From Chloroflexota bacterium (GTDB lineage: Bacteria; Chloroflexota; Anaerolineae; Caldilineales; Caldilineaceae): DNA of 64,000 bases. Every line of letters starts with the position of its first letter. Position 1 is the stretch's first letter. The notes beneath the pieces are model-generated. The model was given only the letters and a program-made list of their open reading frames with translations. It was not told the DNA's origin and did not search any database. Positions 29,872-38,933 of the stretch are shown one piece after another. The stretch is from positions 66,318 to 130,317 of the forward strand of contig DMDA01000101.1 of assembly GCA_003451595.1 (NCBI GenBank), read 5' to 3'. Made by a program: the position numbers and the translations under genes.

Positions 29872-30678
29872 ATGCCGATCGTACACACGAACGACATCGA
29901 ACTCTACTACGAGATTCAGGGGGCAGGGACGCCGTTGGTGCTGCTGGCCGGGTTGGGCTACCCCGGCTGGCAGTGGCACAAGATGGCGCCACTGCTGGCG
30001 CAGCATTGCCAGGTGATTCTCCCCGACAATCGCGGGGTCGGGCGCAGCAGCAAACCGCCAGGCCCGTACACGGCAGCCATGCTTGCCGCCGACATCGTGG
30101 GCTTGCTGGACGCGCTCGGACTCGACCAGGCAGGGATTCTGGGGCACTCAATGGGCGGCTTTGTCGCACAGGCGCTGGCGTTGGAGTTTCCCTCGCGCGT
30201 CAGCAAGCTGATCCTGGCGGCCACCCACTTTGGCGGGCCACGCCACGCGCCGATTACACCTGCCGCGATGGCAGTGCTCACCGACACAACGGGGGAGCCA
30301 TTGACGCGACTGCGAAACGGCATCGTCGTCAGCACGGCGCCCGGCTTTGCCGACGCGCACCCAGAGATCATTGCGGATTGGCTCGCCTGGCGAGCGGCCA
30401 ATCCGCTCGACTCGATTGGGTATCAAGCCCAGCTTGCCATTGGGCTAGGCTTGTTGGCGCAGGAGGCAGCCTTTGAACAGCGGTTACCCGCCATCACGAT
30501 CCCGACGCTGATCCTTTTTGGCGCCTATGACGCCGTTGTGCCGCCGGCGAACGCTGCCCTGTTGGCGCAACAGATACCCCACAGCCGCGTTCACATCCTG
30601 CCTGACGCCGGACACTTCTTCCCGCTGGAAACGCCAGCGGCAGCAGCGGCTGTAGTGAGCGAGTTCATGCGTGAGTAG
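29872..30678 (+). CDS. Alpha/beta hydrolase (3-oxoadipate enol-lactonase-like)
   Basis: A 268-residue single-domain hydrolase with no signal peptide. The nucleophile elbow is GHSMGG (Ser near residue 93), the oxyanion region is LAGLGYPGWQW near residue 26, the acid is in FGAYDAVVPP, and the catalytic His is in DAGHFFPLE near residue 245. PcaD-like enol-lactone hydrolases and C-C bond hydrolases have this size and arrangement. It follows the ligase by 56 bases and is probably in the same pathway. Confidence 0.85.
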   Translation: MPIVHTNDIELYYEIQGAGTPLVLLAGLGYPGWQWHKMAPLLAQHCQVILPDNRGVGRSSKPPGPYTAAMLAADIVGLLDALGLDQAGILGHSMGGFVAQALALEFPSRVSKLILAATHFGGPRHAPITPAAMAVLTDTTGEPLTRLRNGIVVSTAPGFADAHPEIIADWLAWRAANPLDSIGYQAQLAIGLGLLAQEAAFEQRLPAITIPTLILFGAYDAVVPPANAALLAQQIPHSRVHILPDAGHFFPLETPAAAAAVVSEFMRE

Positions 30679-30842
30679 ACGAAGGATCAACGATTGCCAT
30701 GGATGAATTTGACGCCAATCGAAGCATCGCGCCGCCACGCAAGATGGCGCTGATTCGTTCACGCTGCCGAGCCGAGTTCCACCCAACCCATATCGATAGC
30801 TTTCGACCCACTTTATTTCGTTCACAAGGAGACACAAGGACT

Positions 30843-32234
30843 ATGAAGACTATGCGAATACTCACCCTCCTGACCATCATGTTGTCGCTGCTGCTGGCAG
30901 CGTGCGCACCCACCACGCCGGCGGCGCCTGTCGAACCGGCGGCGACGGAAGCCACCGCTGCTGAATCCGCCCCTGCTGAATCTGCCGCTGAAGTCGCCGC
31001 TGGTGAACCAATCGCCCTGACCTGCGCCGAACCGCTCAAAGTCGGGTTAATCACCGATGCATCGGGCGCGCTGGCAATCTATGGCGCTCACATCCTGCGG
31101 AGCTTCATGCTAGGCATGGAATACGCTGCTGGCGCGCCTGGCTCCGCCGGCGAAAAGTTCGACTTCACCCAGACCCAGAACAACACCTTCACCTTTGGCG
31201 ACTGCACCGTCGAAGTGTTGGTGCGCGACGATAAGAGCACGCCCGACACCACCGCTGCAGTGGCACGCGAGTTGATCGACGTGGATCAAGTTGATGTGAT
31301 CGTGGGCACCGTTTCCTCCGGCGCCACCGCTACGCTACAGGGCATCGCCGCTGAAAGCCAGATTCCGCTGATCGTCGCGCCTGCTGCTGCCAATGACATC
31401 ACCGGCGCCAACTTCAACGAGTACACCTTCCGCGTCAGCCGCACCAACTACCAGGACGCCATGAACCTCTGTGAGTATCTGCCAACGCAGTACAAGACGC
31501 TCGTACAGATTGCGCCGGATTACAACTTCGGCTGGGGCAGCGCTGCGGCATTCCGTGATGCCTGCACCCTCAACGGCGGTGAATTTGTGGCCGACGACAT
31601 CCTGGCGCCAGCGGACACCACCGACTTCACCCCTTACATGGAGCAGATTCTCGACTCCGGCGCCGAGGCATACATTGTGACCTGGGCAGGTGGCGGCTTC
31701 ATCCCGATGATGCAGGCGGCAGTTGACACTGGCGTCGCCGAAGAGATGGCGTTGGGTGCAACTTTCGTCGATAACGTGGCGCTGCCCGCCTTCTTCGCCA
31801 ACGCCATCGGCACGACGAGTGGCATCCTCTACAACTGGGCGCTGCCGCAGAATCCGATCAACGATTGGATGGTGGCGGAGACCCGCGCCCGCTACGGTCT
31901 GGCGCCCGATCTCTTCGATGCAGATGGCTTCAACGCGGCGCTGATGTTAGTCAACGGGCTGGCAGCCACCGGCGGCGATGCCAGCGCAGCGGCGTTGATC
32001 TCCGCCTTCGAAGGCATGAGTTTTGAGGGACCCAAAGGCACAATCGAGATTCGCCCCGAAGACCATGTGGCGATCCAGGATATGTACATTGCCAAGCTGG
32101 TCAGTGTGACCGATCCCGACAGCAAATTCCTGGAGCCAGTGACGACCACACGTCCTCAGCCGCCCTGTCTGCTGCCGGAAGCGTTGAAGGATCGCTGCGG
32201 CGCCCTGCCCTATGGCAGCCTGAGCGGGCAGTAG
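30843..32234 (+). CDS. Branched-chain amino acid/organic acid ABC transporter binding lipoprotein (LivJ-like)
   Basis: A 463-residue type I periplasmic-binding-fold protein. The lipoprotein signal has the lipobox LLAAC near residue 20, then an Ala/Glu-rich tether. KVGLITDASGALAIYGAH begins the ligand domain, and VDVIVGTVSSGATATLQGIA and VAPAAANDITGANFNEYTFR are typical Liv/urea/amide-binding features. The open frame reaches back to 30699, but the signal peptide starts at the ATG at 30843 behind AAGGAG and ACAAGG. Ligands of this group include branched-chain amino acids, short amides, urea and aromatic acids. Confidence 0.9.
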   Translation: MKTMRILTLLTIMLSLLLAACAPTTPAAPVEPAATEATAAESAPAESAAEVAAGEPIALTCAEPLKVGLITDASGALAIYGAHILRSFMLGMEYAAGAPGSAGEKFDFTQTQNNTFTFGDCTVEVLVRDDKSTPDTTAAVARELIDVDQVDVIVGTVSSGATATLQGIAAESQIPLIVAPAAANDITGANFNEYTFRVSRTNYQDAMNLCEYLPTQYKTLVQIAPDYNFGWGSAAAFRDACTLNGGEFVADDILAPADTTDFTPYMEQILDSGAEAYIVTWAGGGFIPMMQAAVDTGVAEEMALGATFVDNVALPAFFANAIGTTSGILYNWALPQNPINDWMVAETRARYGLAPDLFDADGFNAALMLVNGLAATGGDASAAALISAFEGMSFEGPKGTIEIRPEDHVAIQDMYIAKLVSVTDPDSKFLEPVTTTRPQPPCLLPEALKDRCGALPYGSLSGQ

Positions 32235-32263
32235 GACAACAGAACGCGGATGACGCGAATCGA

Positions 32264-32298
32264 CGAATAGACGCAGATGAAAAATCAGCGTCTATTCG
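32264..32298 (+). other. Intercistronic hairpin between livJ-like and livG-like genes
   Basis: A perfect 11-base stem (32264-32274 with 32288-32298) inside a longer imperfect inverted repeat reaching about 32245-32315. There is no U run. It may be a member of a dispersed repeat family and could also limit read-through to the downstream genes. Confidence 0.65.
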
Positions 32299-32368
32299 CC
32301 CAATCCGCATCATCCAAGTTCTATCAAGTCCGTGTAGCAAAATCGTTGGTGAGTACGAGCAGATAGCC

Positions 32369-33139
32369 ATGTCCAGTGATGTGATCTTCGAAGCGGTCAA
32401 CCTGCGCAAGCAGTTCGGCGCGCTGGCGGCAGTCGATGGCGTGAGCATCCAGGTGCGCCGCGGCTCGCTGCACGCCATCATCGGGCCGAATGGCGCCGGC
32501 AAGACGACGCTCTTCAACCTGATGAGCGGCAACCTTAAACCGACCAGCGGTCGCGTCCTCTTCAACGGTCGCGACATCACGCGCGAGCCGGTGCACCGCA
32601 CGATTCACTTCGGCATTGGGCGCTCTTTCCAGATCACCAATATCTTCCCCAGTCTGACCGTTTTCGAGAACATCCGCCTGGCGGCGCAGGCATTAGGGCG
32701 CGACAACTTCAAATTCTGGCGGTCGGCGACGCACTTCACGCGCTACGAAGCGCGCACATGGGAAGTGATCGAACAGGTGGGACTGACAGCGCGTGCTCAC
32801 ACTGCGGCGCGCACGCTCCCTCACGGCGACCAACGCAAGCTGGAGCTGGGTGTGATCCTGGCGCCAGACCCGGAAGTGCTGATGCTCGACGAACCTACCG
32901 CTGGCATGGCTTCCGAACAGGTGCCAGAGTTGATCGCGCTGATCCAACAGATCCAAAAAACGGGCGACAAGACAATCATGCTCGTAGAACACAACATGAA
33001 CGTAGTGATGAATGTGTCCGACACGATCACGGTAATGCATATGGGCAAGGTGCTGGCTGAGGGCGCTCCCGCCGCTATCGCCGCCAACCCAGCTGTGCAG
33101 ACGGCGTATCTCGGCGGGCTGTACACGTTGAGTTTTTGA
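32369..33139 (+). CDS. livG: Liv-type ABC transporter ATPase (LivG-like)
   Basis: A 256-residue ABC ATPase. Walker A is GPNGAGKTTLFN near residue 39. The Q-loop region is FQITNIFPSLTVFENI near residue 92. The signature region LPHGDQRKLELGVIL is the degenerate LivG form of the LSGGQ motif. Walker B is VLMLDEPTAGM near residue 172 and the switch His is in MLVEHNM. LivG has the insertion after the Q-loop seen here. It pairs with the LivF-like ATPase. Confidence 0.93.
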   Translation: MSSDVIFEAVNLRKQFGALAAVDGVSIQVRRGSLHAIIGPNGAGKTTLFNLMSGNLKPTSGRVLFNGRDITREPVHRTIHFGIGRSFQITNIFPSLTVFENIRLAAQALGRDNFKFWRSATHFTRYEARTWEVIEQVGLTARAHTAARTLPHGDQRKLELGVILAPDPEVLMLDEPTAGMASEQVPELIALIQQIQKTGDKTIMLVEHNMNVVMNVSDTITVMHMGKVLAEGAPAAIAANPAVQTAYLGGLYTLSF

Positions 33140-33157
33140 ACGGCGAGGGGCAAGGGA

Positions 33158-33862
33158 ATGGATTATTTGCTCGACGTGCAGGACATTCACACCTTCATCG
33201 GGCAGTATCACATCCTGCAAGGAGTGGACGTGCACGTGCCCAAAGGGAGCATCACCGCGCTCTTGGGACGCAACGGCGCGGGCAAGACGACCACGCTCAA
33301 GTCGATTCTGGGGCTGACGCCGCCGCGCCAGGGAAGTGTGCGCTTTGCTGGGCAGGAGCTGCGCGGGTTGGCTGCATTCGATGTTGCCGCTCTGGGCATC
33401 GGCTTTGTTCCCGAACACCGCGCCATTTTTCGCGACCTCACGGTTGAGGAGAATCTGCGCATCGCCGAACGGCGCAAGGGCGACTATGCGCGCAAGCAGG
33501 CGTTCATCTTTAGCCTCTTCCCCGACCTGCAGCGGCTGATCGGGTTGTCGGGCGGCGCCCTCTCTGGCGGCCAGCAGCAGATGCTTGCCATCGCCCGCGC
33601 CCTCGTGCCGGACAATCGCTTGTTGCTGATCGACGAACCGAGCGAAGGGTTGGCGCCAGTGGTCATCGAACACATGATGGCGGCAATTCGCCAGCTGGCC
33701 ACCGAGGCCACCATCGTGCTCGTCGAACAAAATTTCCTGGTGGCGAGTCAACTCGCTGAAACCTATGTCATCATCGAGGAGGGACGCTCGGTGCAAGCTG
33801 GCGCAATGCGCGATCTGGTCAACGATAAAGCCACCATCCACCGCTACCTGGGCGCTGCCTGA
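33158..33862 (+). CDS. livF: Liv-type ABC transporter ATPase (LivF-like)
   Basis: A 234-residue ABC ATPase starting 18 bases after livG behind GAGGGG. Walker A is GRNGAGKTTTLKS near residue 38. The signature is ALSGGQQQMLAIARAL near residue 135, Walker B is LLLIDEPSEGLAP near residue 157, and the switch His position has VLVEQNF, as is normal in LivF. It forms the heterodimer that energises the two following permeases. Confidence 0.93.
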   Translation: MDYLLDVQDIHTFIGQYHILQGVDVHVPKGSITALLGRNGAGKTTTLKSILGLTPPRQGSVRFAGQELRGLAAFDVAALGIGFVPEHRAIFRDLTVEENLRIAERRKGDYARKQAFIFSLFPDLQRLIGLSGGALSGGQQQMLAIARALVPDNRLLLIDEPSEGLAPVVIEHMMAAIRQLATEATIVLVEQNFLVASQLAETYVIIEEGRSVQAGAMRDLVNDKATIHRYLGAA

Positions 33863-33870
33863 GAAAAGCT

Positions 33871-35412
33871 ATGAACACATTCTTGCGCAAGAATCTGCTG
33901 CTGCTCCTCACATTGGCGGTGTTGGCCGGTTTTCTGGCGGCCGCAGGGCGCAACATGGAGACCTCTGACTTCGTCATTACGCTGCTGCGCGGCTTTTCTG
34001 TTGGTGCGCTCACCTTCCTGGTGGCGTCAGGCTTTTCGCTCATCTTTGGGCTGCTGGATGTGCTCAACCTGGCGCACGGCACCCTCTTCATGATCGGCGC
34101 CTACGCTGGCTGGACAGTCTATGTGCGCCCAGACACCTTCATCGACCTGGTGACGCCGCTGGCGTTGCTGGTTAGCGGATTCACGCTGGCTGACGCGTGG
34201 CGCCACCTTGCCGTGCGTATCTCAATGACGGGGCGCGGGGTGGCGGCATGGATCGGCTTTGGCGTCGCCGCACTGCTGCTGGCCTACATCCTGCCGCGCT
34301 ATCCGATCGCAATGTGGAATGTAGACGACTACGCACAAAGCCCGGTCGCGTATTCGTTGGCGGCCAGTCAGGGACAGGTGACGCCGCCCCCCGCCGCCAC
34401 CTTTACGGAAATCGCGCCCGGCGTGGCGGTGCTTGGCTTGCTCATCAGCAGCGCGTTCATCGCCTTTGGTCTGGCGTGGCTGCGCAGTGGAGGGCAGGCA
34501 GGGCGTCCGTTGACGTGGCGCAGCTTCACACGCGTGGCGATGGTGCTGCTCGTCGGTCTTGGCGCGCTGATCTTCAACGATGCGCTCACCGCCTGGCTCT
34601 TTGCGCTGAACTCGAACTGGCTCTTCGCCATCGCCGTGGCCGTGAGCGTGGCAACCGGCGTAGCACTGGGTGGGCTGATGGAGGTGACATTGATTCGCCC
34701 GCTCTATGTGCGCCCGATCTACCAGTTGATGCTAACGCTAGGTCTGAGCGTGATCGGCACGGAGCTGGTGCGCGCCATCTGGGGTCGCCCTGAATTCACC
34801 ATGCCCAAGCCTGAATTGTTCGCGGGCACGGGCGCAGGCTGTCCGGCGACAACCTTCGGCGACTGGCTCACCCATCATTGTTCAACGGTTATATTGTTTG
34901 AGGGACGCGTGCGCGTCTACAACGAGATTTTCATCCCGCTGGTAGGACTGGTCGTGCTCATCTCGATCTGGATTCTGCTCAAGCGCTCGCGGCTGGGGAT
35001 GATCATTCGCGCCGGCGTGCAGGATCGACAGATGGTGGAAGCGCTGGGCATCAACGTGCGCCGCGTCTTCACACAGGTCTTTGCGTTGGGCGTCGGACTG
35101 GCAGCGCTGGGTGGCGTACTGGCCGCGCCGTCGATTGGCCTCTCCAATACGATGGGGGAGAGTTTCCTACTCAACGCGCTGATCGCCCTCGCTATCGGTG
35201 GGCTGACCAGCTATCCAGGCGCAGCGCTCGGCTCGTTGTTGGTGGGGTTGCTCCAGCAGTTCATCATCAAGTACGGTCAGATCGGCATTCCCATCCCCTT
35301 TACCGAGATTCTCTTCAAGCCGACGCCGCCGATCGTGCCGGCTTCGACGGTGCTGCTGATGGTGATCGTGTTGCTGATTATGCCCAACGGCCTACTAGGG
35401 AAGAAGGAGTAG
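33871..35412 (+). CDS. livH: Liv-type ABC permease (LivH-like) with large extra segment
   Basis: A 513-residue membrane protein. The start of the core, GFSLIFGLLDVLNLAHGTLFMIGAY near residue 50 (read as two overlapping helices), is typical of LivH. The second half carries MEVTLIRPLYVRPIYQLM, GMIIRAGVQDRQMVEALGI and IGGLTSYPGAALGS. Ordinary LivH is about 300 residues. The extra 150-200 residues lie at about residues 90-260 and include two or three further hydrophobic segments and a polar loop with a Pro-rich stretch. The extension is probably external or accessory to transport. Confidence 0.88.
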   Translation: MNTFLRKNLLLLLTLAVLAGFLAAAGRNMETSDFVITLLRGFSVGALTFLVASGFSLIFGLLDVLNLAHGTLFMIGAYAGWTVYVRPDTFIDLVTPLALLVSGFTLADAWRHLAVRISMTGRGVAAWIGFGVAALLLAYILPRYPIAMWNVDDYAQSPVAYSLAASQGQVTPPPAATFTEIAPGVAVLGLLISSAFIAFGLAWLRSGGQAGRPLTWRSFTRVAMVLLVGLGALIFNDALTAWLFALNSNWLFAIAVAVSVATGVALGGLMEVTLIRPLYVRPIYQLMLTLGLSVIGTELVRAIWGRPEFTMPKPELFAGTGAGCPATTFGDWLTHHCSTVILFEGRVRVYNEIFIPLVGLVVLISIWILLKRSRLGMIIRAGVQDRQMVEALGINVRRVFTQVFALGVGLAALGGVLAAPSIGLSNTMGESFLLNALIALAIGGLTSYPGAALGSLLVGLLQQFIIKYGQIGIPIPFTEILFKPTPPIVPASTVLLMVIVLLIMPNGLLGKKE

Positions 35413-35415
35413 ACG

Positions 35416-36489
35416 ATGACGGCGAACCTCTCACCTTCCCTGTGGCGCCGCTGGCGCGGGCTGTTGATCACGCTGGCGGCGGCGCTCCTGCTGCCCTTCG
35501 TCGTAGGGCTACTGGAGGGACAACCACCGACAGCGGTATTGGCGAACAGCGCAGGCGTCTCAAAGTTCGTGCAGGGATTGGCAATCGAGGTGTTTATTTT
35601 CGCCCTTTATGCGCTGAGCTACGACTTGATCTTTGGCATCACAGGACTGCTTTCCTTTGGTCATGCCATGTTTTTCGCAGTCGGCGCCTACCTCACCGGC
35701 GCACTGATCAAGAGTTTCGGGCTGCCGCTATGGCAGACGTTGATCTGGGTGACGTTTGCCTCAGTGTTGCAGGCGCTGCTCTTTAGCGTCGTATTGCCAC
35801 GCGTCAAGGGAATCACCTTTGCGCTGGTGACCCTGGGCATGGCCTCAGTCTTCCACCTTATGATCATGTCGCGCGAGTTAGGTGAATTCACCGGCGCGGA
35901 TGTAGGATTGCAGGGGATGATCAAGCCTGACTTCCTCAACCCGGCGACCGAGCGCCTGCGTCTCTACTACGTGGCATTGGCGTTGTTGGTGACGATGTAC
36001 TATCTCTTCAAGCGTTTCGTCGATTCACCCACGGGGCGCGTCTGCGTGGCAATCCGCGAGAACGAAGGGCGCGCGCTGATGCTGGGCTACAACACCTTCC
36101 GCTTCAAGCTGGCGGCGCTGCTGCTCTCATCCTTCGCTGCGGCGCTGGCGGGCGCGCTCTACGCTATCTATCAGCCGATCATCTCGCCGCACATCGCCTC
36201 GCTCGGCTTCACCGTGACGGCGCTGCTGATCATCTTGATCGGCGGCGTGGGCACGCTGCAGGGTGCGCTAGTCGGTGCACTGGTCTACCGCCTGCTCGAC
36301 TTTGGCTTGCGCCGCTACATGGGCGAAAGCGCCAGCTTCGTCAACGGCCTCATCTATGTACTGATCGTGATCTTTCTACCCTACGGCATTGTGGGCACAT
36401 GGCGGATGAAATCTTTGCAATTGCGCCAAGGCTGGGCGAAGATCGGCGACGCCATTCCATGGAAACCCAATGACGGCGCCGCTCGCTGA
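35416..36489 (+). CDS. livM: Liv-type ABC permease (LivM-like)
   Basis: A 357-residue membrane protein behind an AAGGAG site, four bases after livH. YDLIFGITGLLSFGHAMFFAVGAY near residue 72 is the diagnostic LivM stretch (two adjoining helices). GRVCVAIRENEGRALMLGYN near residue 205 and GGVGTLQGALVGA near residue 275 complete the family pattern. Together with LivH it forms the channel. The 3' end overlaps the TauE-like gene by 20 bases, which suggests translational coupling. Confidence 0.93.
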   Translation: MTANLSPSLWRRWRGLLITLAAALLLPFVVGLLEGQPPTAVLANSAGVSKFVQGLAIEVFIFALYALSYDLIFGITGLLSFGHAMFFAVGAYLTGALIKSFGLPLWQTLIWVTFASVLQALLFSVVLPRVKGITFALVTLGMASVFHLMIMSRELGEFTGADVGLQGMIKPDFLNPATERLRLYYVALALLVTMYYLFKRFVDSPTGRVCVAIRENEGRALMLGYNTFRFKLAALLLSSFAAALAGALYAIYQPIISPHIASLGFTVTALLIILIGGVGTLQGALVGALVYRLLDFGLRRYMGESASFVNGLIYVLIVIFLPYGIVGTWRMKSLQLRQGWAKIGDAIPWKPNDGAAR

Positions 36490-37198
36490 GATCATCTATG
36501 TGCTGCTGGTGATAGGTGCAGGCGCGTTCATCCGGGCGGCAGTGGGCTTTGGCGACGCCCTGCTGGCCATGCCGCTGTTGGCGCTGGTGATCGGTTTACA
36601 GATCGCCACACCGCTGGTCGGCATTGTCAGCCTGTTGGTCACGATCGTGCTGCTCACTACGAGCTGGCGCAGCGTGAACCTGGCGGCAAGCTGGCGATTG
36701 ATTGCAGCCTCTGCAGTGGGCGCGCCGGTGGGGTTGTGGGTCTTCATCCATGTCGATGAGTGGGTGATGCATGTGGTTTTAGGCGGGGTGCTGATCGGCT
36801 ACGGCGCCTACAACCTGCTCCGTCCGGGGCTGCCGCCGCTGCACAGCGAAGGCTGGGCTTTTCCCTTTGGTTTTATAGCTGGCATCCTGGGCAGCGCCTA
36901 CAACACGAGCGGCCCGCCGGTGATCATCTATGGCGCCATGCGTCGCTGGCCACCCGATGTCTTCCGGGCGACGCTCCAGGGTTTCTTTCTGGTCAACGGC
37001 ATCATGATTGCTGCTGGTCACGCCCTGGCCGGCTTATGGACGGAGCAAGTGCTGTGGCTGGCGATCTTCACGCTGCCGGCGCTGACGCTGGGGATGTTGG
37101 CGGGGATTGCAGCGCAACAGATGATTTCGCCGGCGGCGTTCAGCCGCGTGGTCTTCGTGCTTTTGATTCTCCTGGGGGGCGTCTTCCTGTTGCCGTGA
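36470..37198 (+). CDS. TauE/SafE (DUF81) family membrane anion exporter
   Basis: A 242-residue protein with seven or eight hydrophobic segments. It has RAAVGFGDALLAMPLLALV near residue 22 and GFIAGILGSAYNTSGPPVIIYG near residues 130-150, matching the two repeated halves of TauE/SafE exporters. Members export sulfite, sulfoacetate or other organic anions. The start lies inside livM, so it is probably expressed with the importer. This suggests that catabolism of the imported compound releases an anion to be pumped out, perhaps sulfite, which is inference. Confidence 0.87.
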   Translation: MTAPLAEIIYVLLVIGAGAFIRAAVGFGDALLAMPLLALVIGLQIATPLVGIVSLLVTIVLLTTSWRSVNLAASWRLIAASAVGAPVGLWVFIHVDEWVMHVVLGGVLIGYGAYNLLRPGLPPLHSEGWAFPFGFIAGILGSAYNTSGPPVIIYGAMRRWPPDVFRATLQGFFLVNGIMIAAGHALAGLWTEQVLWLAIFTLPALTLGMLAGIAAQQMISPAAFSRVVFVLLILLGGVFLLP

Positions 37199-37278
37199 GC
37201 AATAGTTCAGCCATTCCAATTGGTCGAACGATGGGAATAACGGTCATAACAACTGCCGGAACGCCCCTTCTATGACAG

Positions 37279-37689
37279 TCATCCAGTCATCGCCGGAAGC
37301 AGGCCGAGCTGTTGCAGCAGCCCCAGTTCATCGGCGCGCGACCAGCCTTCGACGATCTTGCCGTTTTCCACCCGCAGCATGGTGATGCCGGTCTGCTCCA
37401 TATGTTTGTGCGTGGCCGGCGCGCCCATGAACGCTCCCTGCTGCGTACCATGCGCCGTCCAGCGCGAGACAACCATATCACCCTCCGCCACCTGAGCGTC
37501 GATGGTGATATGCACATCGGGGAAGGCGACGCGCACATCGGCAATCTTCTGTTTCAAGACGGCGGGCGTCTCACCGGTGTACCGATTGATGAAGGTAGGC
37601 GCGTAGATCTCGTCGATCACCTCCAGCCGGCCCTCGTTCCAGGCCAATAGCTCACGACTGACCAGGTCATTGATCGTTTGTGTTGACAT
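37279..37689 (-). CDS. SnoaL-like ester cyclase/NTF2-fold protein
   Basis: A 136-residue single-domain protein behind an AAGGAG site. YTGETPAVLKQKIADVRVAFPD, HITIDAQVAEGDMVVSRWTAHGT and MEQTGITMLRVENGKIVEGW are typical of the SnoaL-like/ester cyclase branch of the NTF2-like fold. Many such proteins have unknown substrates. Its start codon overlaps the stop of the acetyltransferase remnant. Confidence 0.82.
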   Translation of the reverse strand: MSTQTINDLVSRELLAWNEGRLEVIDEIYAPTFINRYTGETPAVLKQKIADVRVAFPDVHITIDAQVAEGDMVVSRWTAHGTQQGAFMGAPATHKHMEQTGITMLRVENGKIVEGWSRADELGLLQQLGLLPAMTG

Positions 37690-38014
37690 CAGTTGCTCCT
37701 TGCTAGTAAATGGCTAGATATCTCGCCGCTGTTCGGCAACAGCGTCTCGTGTTTGGGTGGACCACCCATCGCCAGACCGATTACTGCGCCGGTTCCGTCT
37801 TCGGCGACGAAAATCTGCACCTGGGGATCATCGCTGTCGGCAATCTCCTGCAGCGAGCATCGCCAGTTGCGCTCCGACTCAGCGTAGGCTTCGTCCAGCG
37901 GCAACCGATAAAGCACTGCATCAGGAATCCGTCCACGATAGGTTGCATACCCGGTGTCGATCAACCTGAAAACGATGGAACCGGCGAACGCCGGCAACCT
38001 TGTGGCAAGTTATG
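37689..38014 (-). pseudogene. GNAT acetyltransferase remnant
   Basis: About 100 residues resemble the N-terminal half of a GNAT acetyltransferase: IDTGYATYRGRIPDAVL, then a Trp/Ser-Leu helix, then VFVAEDxxGxVIGLAMGGP-like QIFVAEDGTGAVIGLAMGG. The conserved acetyl-CoA-binding core (RGxGxG/A helix) that should follow is absent; the frame runs out through the ribosome-binding site of the next gene. Upstream, the possible ATG is followed two codons later by an in-frame TAA (TTG at 37997 is the first possible start after it). I read this as a decayed gene. Confidence 0.65.
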
Positions 38015-38040
38015 TCATGAGAGAGCGAATGCACCTCTCA

Positions 38041-38859
38041 TCATGCGCGGATCGCCACCACTTCGAGATAATCGGACGAAAACTGGGTGGAGCCGTCGTC
38101 GGCGAGATTGTGCGCCGACCAAAGAGCGACCAGTTCGTTGCGCAGCCCCTGTTGTTTGTCGCTATCTAAAGCGGCAAAAGCACGATTCAGAGGGCCGTAA
38201 GTCTCACAGTAGAACTCGAAGACCTCCGCCGGCGGGAACGGATATGCATAATGGTAGAGGCGTTTGCTCAGGCGCAACTCAGCAATCCCGGCTTGAAAAC
38301 GCTCCCGAACAGTCGCCTCGTCGCCCCAAAGCACCGGCGGTGGCATCAACGGCGAGGGTGGCGCATAGCGCGAGATAATCTTGAACACTTGACCGGTAAG
38401 ACCCTGCGGCGTCCAGTTGCCCATAACAATGCGACCACCTGGACGACAGACGCGCACCAGTTCAGCCGCCACACGTTCAGGGCGCGGGGCAAACATCGCG
38501 CCGATCAGGCTGACCACAATATCGAATGAGCCATCGGCGTAGGGCAATTCTTCGGCGTCGCCTTCATCAAAACGCACAGTTAACCGCTCCGCCTCGGCGC
38601 GGGCGCGCGCCTGAGCAATCCAATTGGGAGCGATGTCAATGCCGGTGACGTCGGCGCCAGCGCGCGCGGCGGGAATCGCAAGTTGCCCTGCCCCACAGGC
38701 CACGTCCAACAAACGCACCCCAGGTTGGATGGGGATGCGCCCCAGAAATTCCAGTGCACTCGCTTGCAGATAATCGGCAAAGCGTCCGTAGTCCCCAGTG
38801 TTCCAAGCCGCTTTGAGTCGCGCCTTTAGAGCCGCCATTTCAGGTGTGAGTTCACTCAT
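38041..38859 (-). CDS. Class I SAM-dependent methyltransferase
   Basis: A 272-residue protein behind an AAAGGAGG site. The SAM-binding motif I is LLDVACGAGQLAIPAARAG near residue 49. Motif II acidic residue follows in VTGIDIA, motif III is GDAEELPYADGSFDIVVSL near residue 100, and the later CRPGGRIVMGNWTP strand fits UbiE/MenG-like enzymes acting on small molecules. The substrate is unknown. It is read with the neighbouring minus genes but is separated from them by gaps and may be a single transcript. Confidence 0.88.
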   Translation of the reverse strand: MSELTPEMAALKARLKAAWNTGDYGRFADYLQASALEFLGRIPIQPGVRLLDVACGAGQLAIPAARAGADVTGIDIAPNWIAQARARAEAERLTVRFDEGDAEELPYADGSFDIVVSLIGAMFAPRPERVAAELVRVCRPGGRIVMGNWTPQGLTGQVFKIISRYAPPSPLMPPPVLWGDEATVRERFQAGIAELRLSKRLYHYAYPFPPAEVFEFYCETYGPLNRAFAALDSDKQQGLRNELVALWSAHNLADDGSTQFSSDYLEVVAIRA

Positions 38860-38933
38860 CTCCGCCTCCTTTGACTTCCTGCCGAGTGAATACTATATAG
38901 TGCATCTTGAGCAATTCCGACGCCGTCCTACCT

